From positions 1 through 7,611 of the forward strand of contig JAOUNC010000131.1 in the NCBI GenBank assembly GCA_029881175.1: a DNA stretch of 7,611 bases, written 5' to 3'. Source of the stretch: Nitrospirota bacterium (GTDB lineage Bacteria; Nitrospirota; Nitrospiria; Nitrospirales; UBA8639). Of this stretch, positions 5,645-7,611 are shown in pieces. Within the stretch, counting starts at the first letter, position 1, and each line of letters starts with the position of its first letter. Made by a program: the position numbers and the translations under genes. A model generated the notes under the pieces. That model saw nothing but the letters and a program-made list of their open reading frames with translations, was not told the DNA's origin and ran no database searches.

Positions 5645-7465
5645 ATGTCTGCGTTAATCTATGCACAAAAAATACAAAAGTCCTTCGGGGCGAAACGGTT
5701 ATTTCACGGAGTCAGCTTGGGAATCGGTGAAAATGACCGAGTGGGGGTCATTGGCCCTAATGGGTCAGGGAAGTCGACGTTGTTGAAGGTGTTAGCGGGG
5801 TTGGAGTCACCAGATGAAGGAACCGTGACTCGACGTCAACGTTTGCGCGTGGCGTATGTCGCTCAAGATACGCCATTTTTACCAGATGTCACGATTGGCG
5901 ATATTTTGCATGAATCCGCCAGTCAAGCTGGATTACCCAAGGGGGAGGCCGAGATTCGAGTCTATGAGGTTATCGGGAGGGTGGGGTTCTCCGATGTCTC
6001 TCAGCGGGTGGATGTGCTATCCGGTGGATGGAGGAAACGGTTGGCTATTGCCTGCGCCATCGTTCAAGACCCCGATGTGATGTTGCTTGATGAACCGACC
6101 AACCATATGGATGCGGAGGGACTTCTGTGGTTGGAACAAGTCCTGCTGCAGGCTTCCTGGGCGTGGGTGTTGGTGAGTCATGATCGGTGGTTTTTAGAGC
6201 AAACCACCAACAAGATGGCTGAATTGAATAGTCGATATGAAGATGGAATCTTGGTCTTCCCGGGGACCTACACCAGTTTCCTTGAAAAGCGGGAAGCCTT
6301 TCAGCATTCCCAGGAACAACAAGCGCAGGCCTTAGCAGGCAAGGTGCGACGGGAGGAGGCTTGGCTTCGGCAAGGGGCGAAGGCGCGGACCACGAAAGCA
6401 AAATATCGTGTGGAGAGCGCTCAGGCGTTGCAGGTGGAGCTGGCGGAAACTTCTACTCGGTTACGTCAGCAGGACGTGGGTATAGACTTCGTCGCATCTG
6501 GTCGAAAAACCAAGCAGTTGATTGAAGTGGTCGGTCTGAGCAAATCATTTGGTTCTCGCAGAGTCATCCACAATCTGGATCTGATGATCTCTCCTGGCAA
6601 AGCGATCGGTATTGTGGGACATAATGGTTCCGGGAAATCCACGCTCCTGAAAATCCTGGCGAAAGAATTGGAAGCTGATGAAGGAATGGTCAAGTATGCG
6701 GACAATTTGCAAATGGTCTACTTTGATCAGCAGCGTGAGCATTTGGACCCCAAGATGACCTTGCGCCGCACGTTGTCAGATACGGGACATACTGTGACGT
6801 ATCGAGGGCAGACCATTCATTTGGTGGGATGGGCCAAACGGTTTTGCTTTCAGCCGGAACAACTGGATCTTCCGGTTGAACGGTTATCGGGCGGGGAACA
6901 AGCTCGTGCGGTGATGGCCCGGTTCATGCTCCAGCCAGCTGATGTCCTGATCGTGGATGAGCCGACAAACGATCTCGATATTCCAACGAGAGAGATCCTG
7001 GAGGAGAGCTTTAAGGAATTTTCAGGTGCCTTGATCTTGGTGACGCATGATCGTTTTATGTTGGAAAAAGTGTGTAAGGAGTTTGTGGGTTTGGATGGGC
7101 ATGGAGCTCATGGGCATTTTGCGAGCTATGGACAATGGGAATCCTGGCTCAATCGTCAACAACAGGGAGGCAATCAGGAGCCGAATGGCTCCCGAACGTC
7201 CAAGGGCGCGTCGTCAGGTGCCAAGCCGAAAAAACTTTCGTATAAGGAACAGCACGAATTTGATCAAATGGAAGAACGAATTCACCAGGCTGAGGCGGTT
7301 TGTGAGGCCTGTCGTGTGAAGGCGGAAGACCCCTCGGTGGTTACAGATCACCTTCGACTTCAAGAAGCCTATGGCGCATTGAAAGAAGCCGAGCGAAAGG
7401 TTGAGAAGCTGTATGCCAGGTGGGCTGAATTGGAGGCGAAACGCCTAGCGCATGCTGGCGTGTAA
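5645..7465 (+). CDS. uup: ABC-F ATPase Uup
   Basis: This 606-residue protein has two ABC ATPase domains and no membrane segment, as in the ABC-F class. Domain 1 has Walker A GPNGSGKS at 37-44, signature LSGGW at 125-129, Walker B ending in Glu150 (MLLDEPTNHMD) and switch His179. Domain 2 has Walker A GHNGSGKS at 325-332, signature LSGGE at 414-418, Glu439 (IVDEPTNDLD) and His468. The linker (about 212-290) carries WLRQGAKARTTKAKYR, typical of Uup. After a Gly/Ser-rich tether (about 507-527), a C-terminal coiled coil begins KPKKLSYKEQHEFD and runs to about 600; in Uup this region binds DNA. Length is close to E. coli Uup (635). Known roles are suppression of precise transposon excision, action on branched DNA intermediates, and ribosome-linked ATPase activity. 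All catalytic residues are present, so it should be active. It appears monocistronic and is divergent from the 196-residue gene. Confidence 0.93.
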   Translation: MSALIYAQKIQKSFGAKRLFHGVSLGIGENDRVGVIGPNGSGKSTLLKVLAGLESPDEGTVTRRQRLRVAYVAQDTPFLPDVTIGDILHESASQAGLPKGEAEIRVYEVIGRVGFSDVSQRVDVLSGGWRKRLAIACAIVQDPDVMLLDEPTNHMDAEGLLWLEQVLLQASWAWVLVSHDRWFLEQTTNKMAELNSRYEDGILVFPGTYTSFLEKREAFQHSQEQQAQALAGKVRREEAWLRQGAKARTTKAKYRVESAQALQVELAETSTRLRQQDVGIDFVASGRKTKQLIEVVGLSKSFGSRRVIHNLDLMISPGKAIGIVGHNGSGKSTLLKILAKELEADEGMVKYADNLQMVYFDQQREHLDPKMTLRRTLSDTGHTVTYRGQTIHLVGWAKRFCFQPEQLDLPVERLSGGEQARAVMARFMLQPADVLIVDEPTNDLDIPTREILEESFKEFSGALILVTHDRFMLEKVCKEFVGLDGHGAHGHFASYGQWESWLNRQQQGGNQEPNGSRTSKGASSGAKPKKLSYKEQHEFDQMEERIHQAEAVCEACRVKAEDPSVVTDHLRLQEAYGALKEAERKVEKLYARWAELEAKRLAHAGV

Positions 7466-7525
7466 GAAAATGCCTCAGGCTGTACTCTTGATCTCCTGGG
7501 GGCCGTGTTGTCAGTTTGATACAGA

Positions 7526-7533
7526 GAGGTGAT
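7526..7533 (+). promoter_or_regulatory. Strong ribosome binding site for the right-edge gene
   Basis: GAGGTGAT-type sequence (AGAGGTGAT ending at 7533) closely matches the anti-Shine-Dalgarno complement and sits immediately before an ATG at 7534. The gap between AGG and ATG is 4 nt, slightly short. Confidence 0.6.
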
Positions 7534-7611
7534 ATGGTAACAAGAGGTCCATCTGTTGCAGCAAGCACAGGCTCCTACGACAGTTCAGCGCAGAAAGACC
7601 GCATGGAATGC
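7534..7611 (+). CDS. Start of an unidentified gene, cut by the right edge
   Basis: An ATG at 7534 opens a frame of 26 codons that reaches the window edge without a stop. The visible N-terminus starts MVTRGPSVAASTGSYDSS and ends in KDRMEC. It is polar and Ser/Ala-rich, with no signal peptide, and too short to assign. The strongest support is the near-perfect ribosome binding site directly upstream. It lies 68 bp after uup on the same strand with no clear terminator between them, so read-through from uup is possible. Confidence 0.5.
   Translation, partial: MVTRGPSVAASTGSYDSSAQKDRMEC

Noticed and set aside
5358..5657. 99-codon plus-strand frame
   Set aside because: It overlaps the 196-residue minus-strand gene and the uup leader, and has no ribosome binding site.
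7341..7568. 75-codon minus-strand frame
   Set aside because: It is antisense to the Uup coiled coil and the following gene start.

Overview
This window comes from a bacterial chromosome of moderate, near-balanced base composition. The cell is probably Gram-negative: two proteins carry Sec-type signal peptides, and one of them is an HtrA-like protease that would work in the periplasm. The mix of a Mug-type glycosylase, an HtrA-like protease, a geranylgeranyl-reductase-family flavoprotein and Uup loosely suggests an environmental phylum such as Nitrospirota. That placement is a guess from general feel, not a demonstrated assignment. I see no rRNA, tRNA, CRISPR array, insertion sequence or phage gene.

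Layout. Bases 1-463 hold two small minus-strand genes. One is a 55-residue protein of unknown function (296-463). The other is an unrecognised protein cut by the left edge, whose 5' end looks frame-disrupted. Bases 464-825 are a long intergenic region. It contains a strong inverted repeat overlapping a perfect TATAAT on the minus strand, a 12-bp perfect palindrome and one possible 33-codon ORF. Bases 826-3247 carry three plus-strand genes with short gaps: an exported TPR protein, a Mug/TDG-family DNA glycosylase and an exported serine protease with one PDZ domain.

Bases 3248-3676 are about 430 bp without a convincing gene. A geranylgeranyl reductase-family flavoprotein (3677-4888, plus) then converges on an unrecognised 196-residue minus-strand protein (4923-5513). 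That gene is in turn divergent from uup (5645-7465, plus), an ABC-F ATPase with a complete C-terminal coiled-coil domain. A new plus-strand gene with a strong ribosome binding site starts at 7534 and leaves the window on the right.

How they work together. The genes do not form an obvious pathway. Mug repairs mismatched bases, Uup is linked to DNA branch processing and ribosome function, the protease and TPR protein belong to the cell envelope, and the flavoprotein probably reduces isoprenoid chains. The region reads as ordinary chromosome. I found no convincing undescribed system. The points most worth checking are the unknown 196-residue protein, the possible frameshift at the left edge, the 550-581 inverted repeat, and a chymotrypsin-like cysteine pair in the HtrA-like protease.
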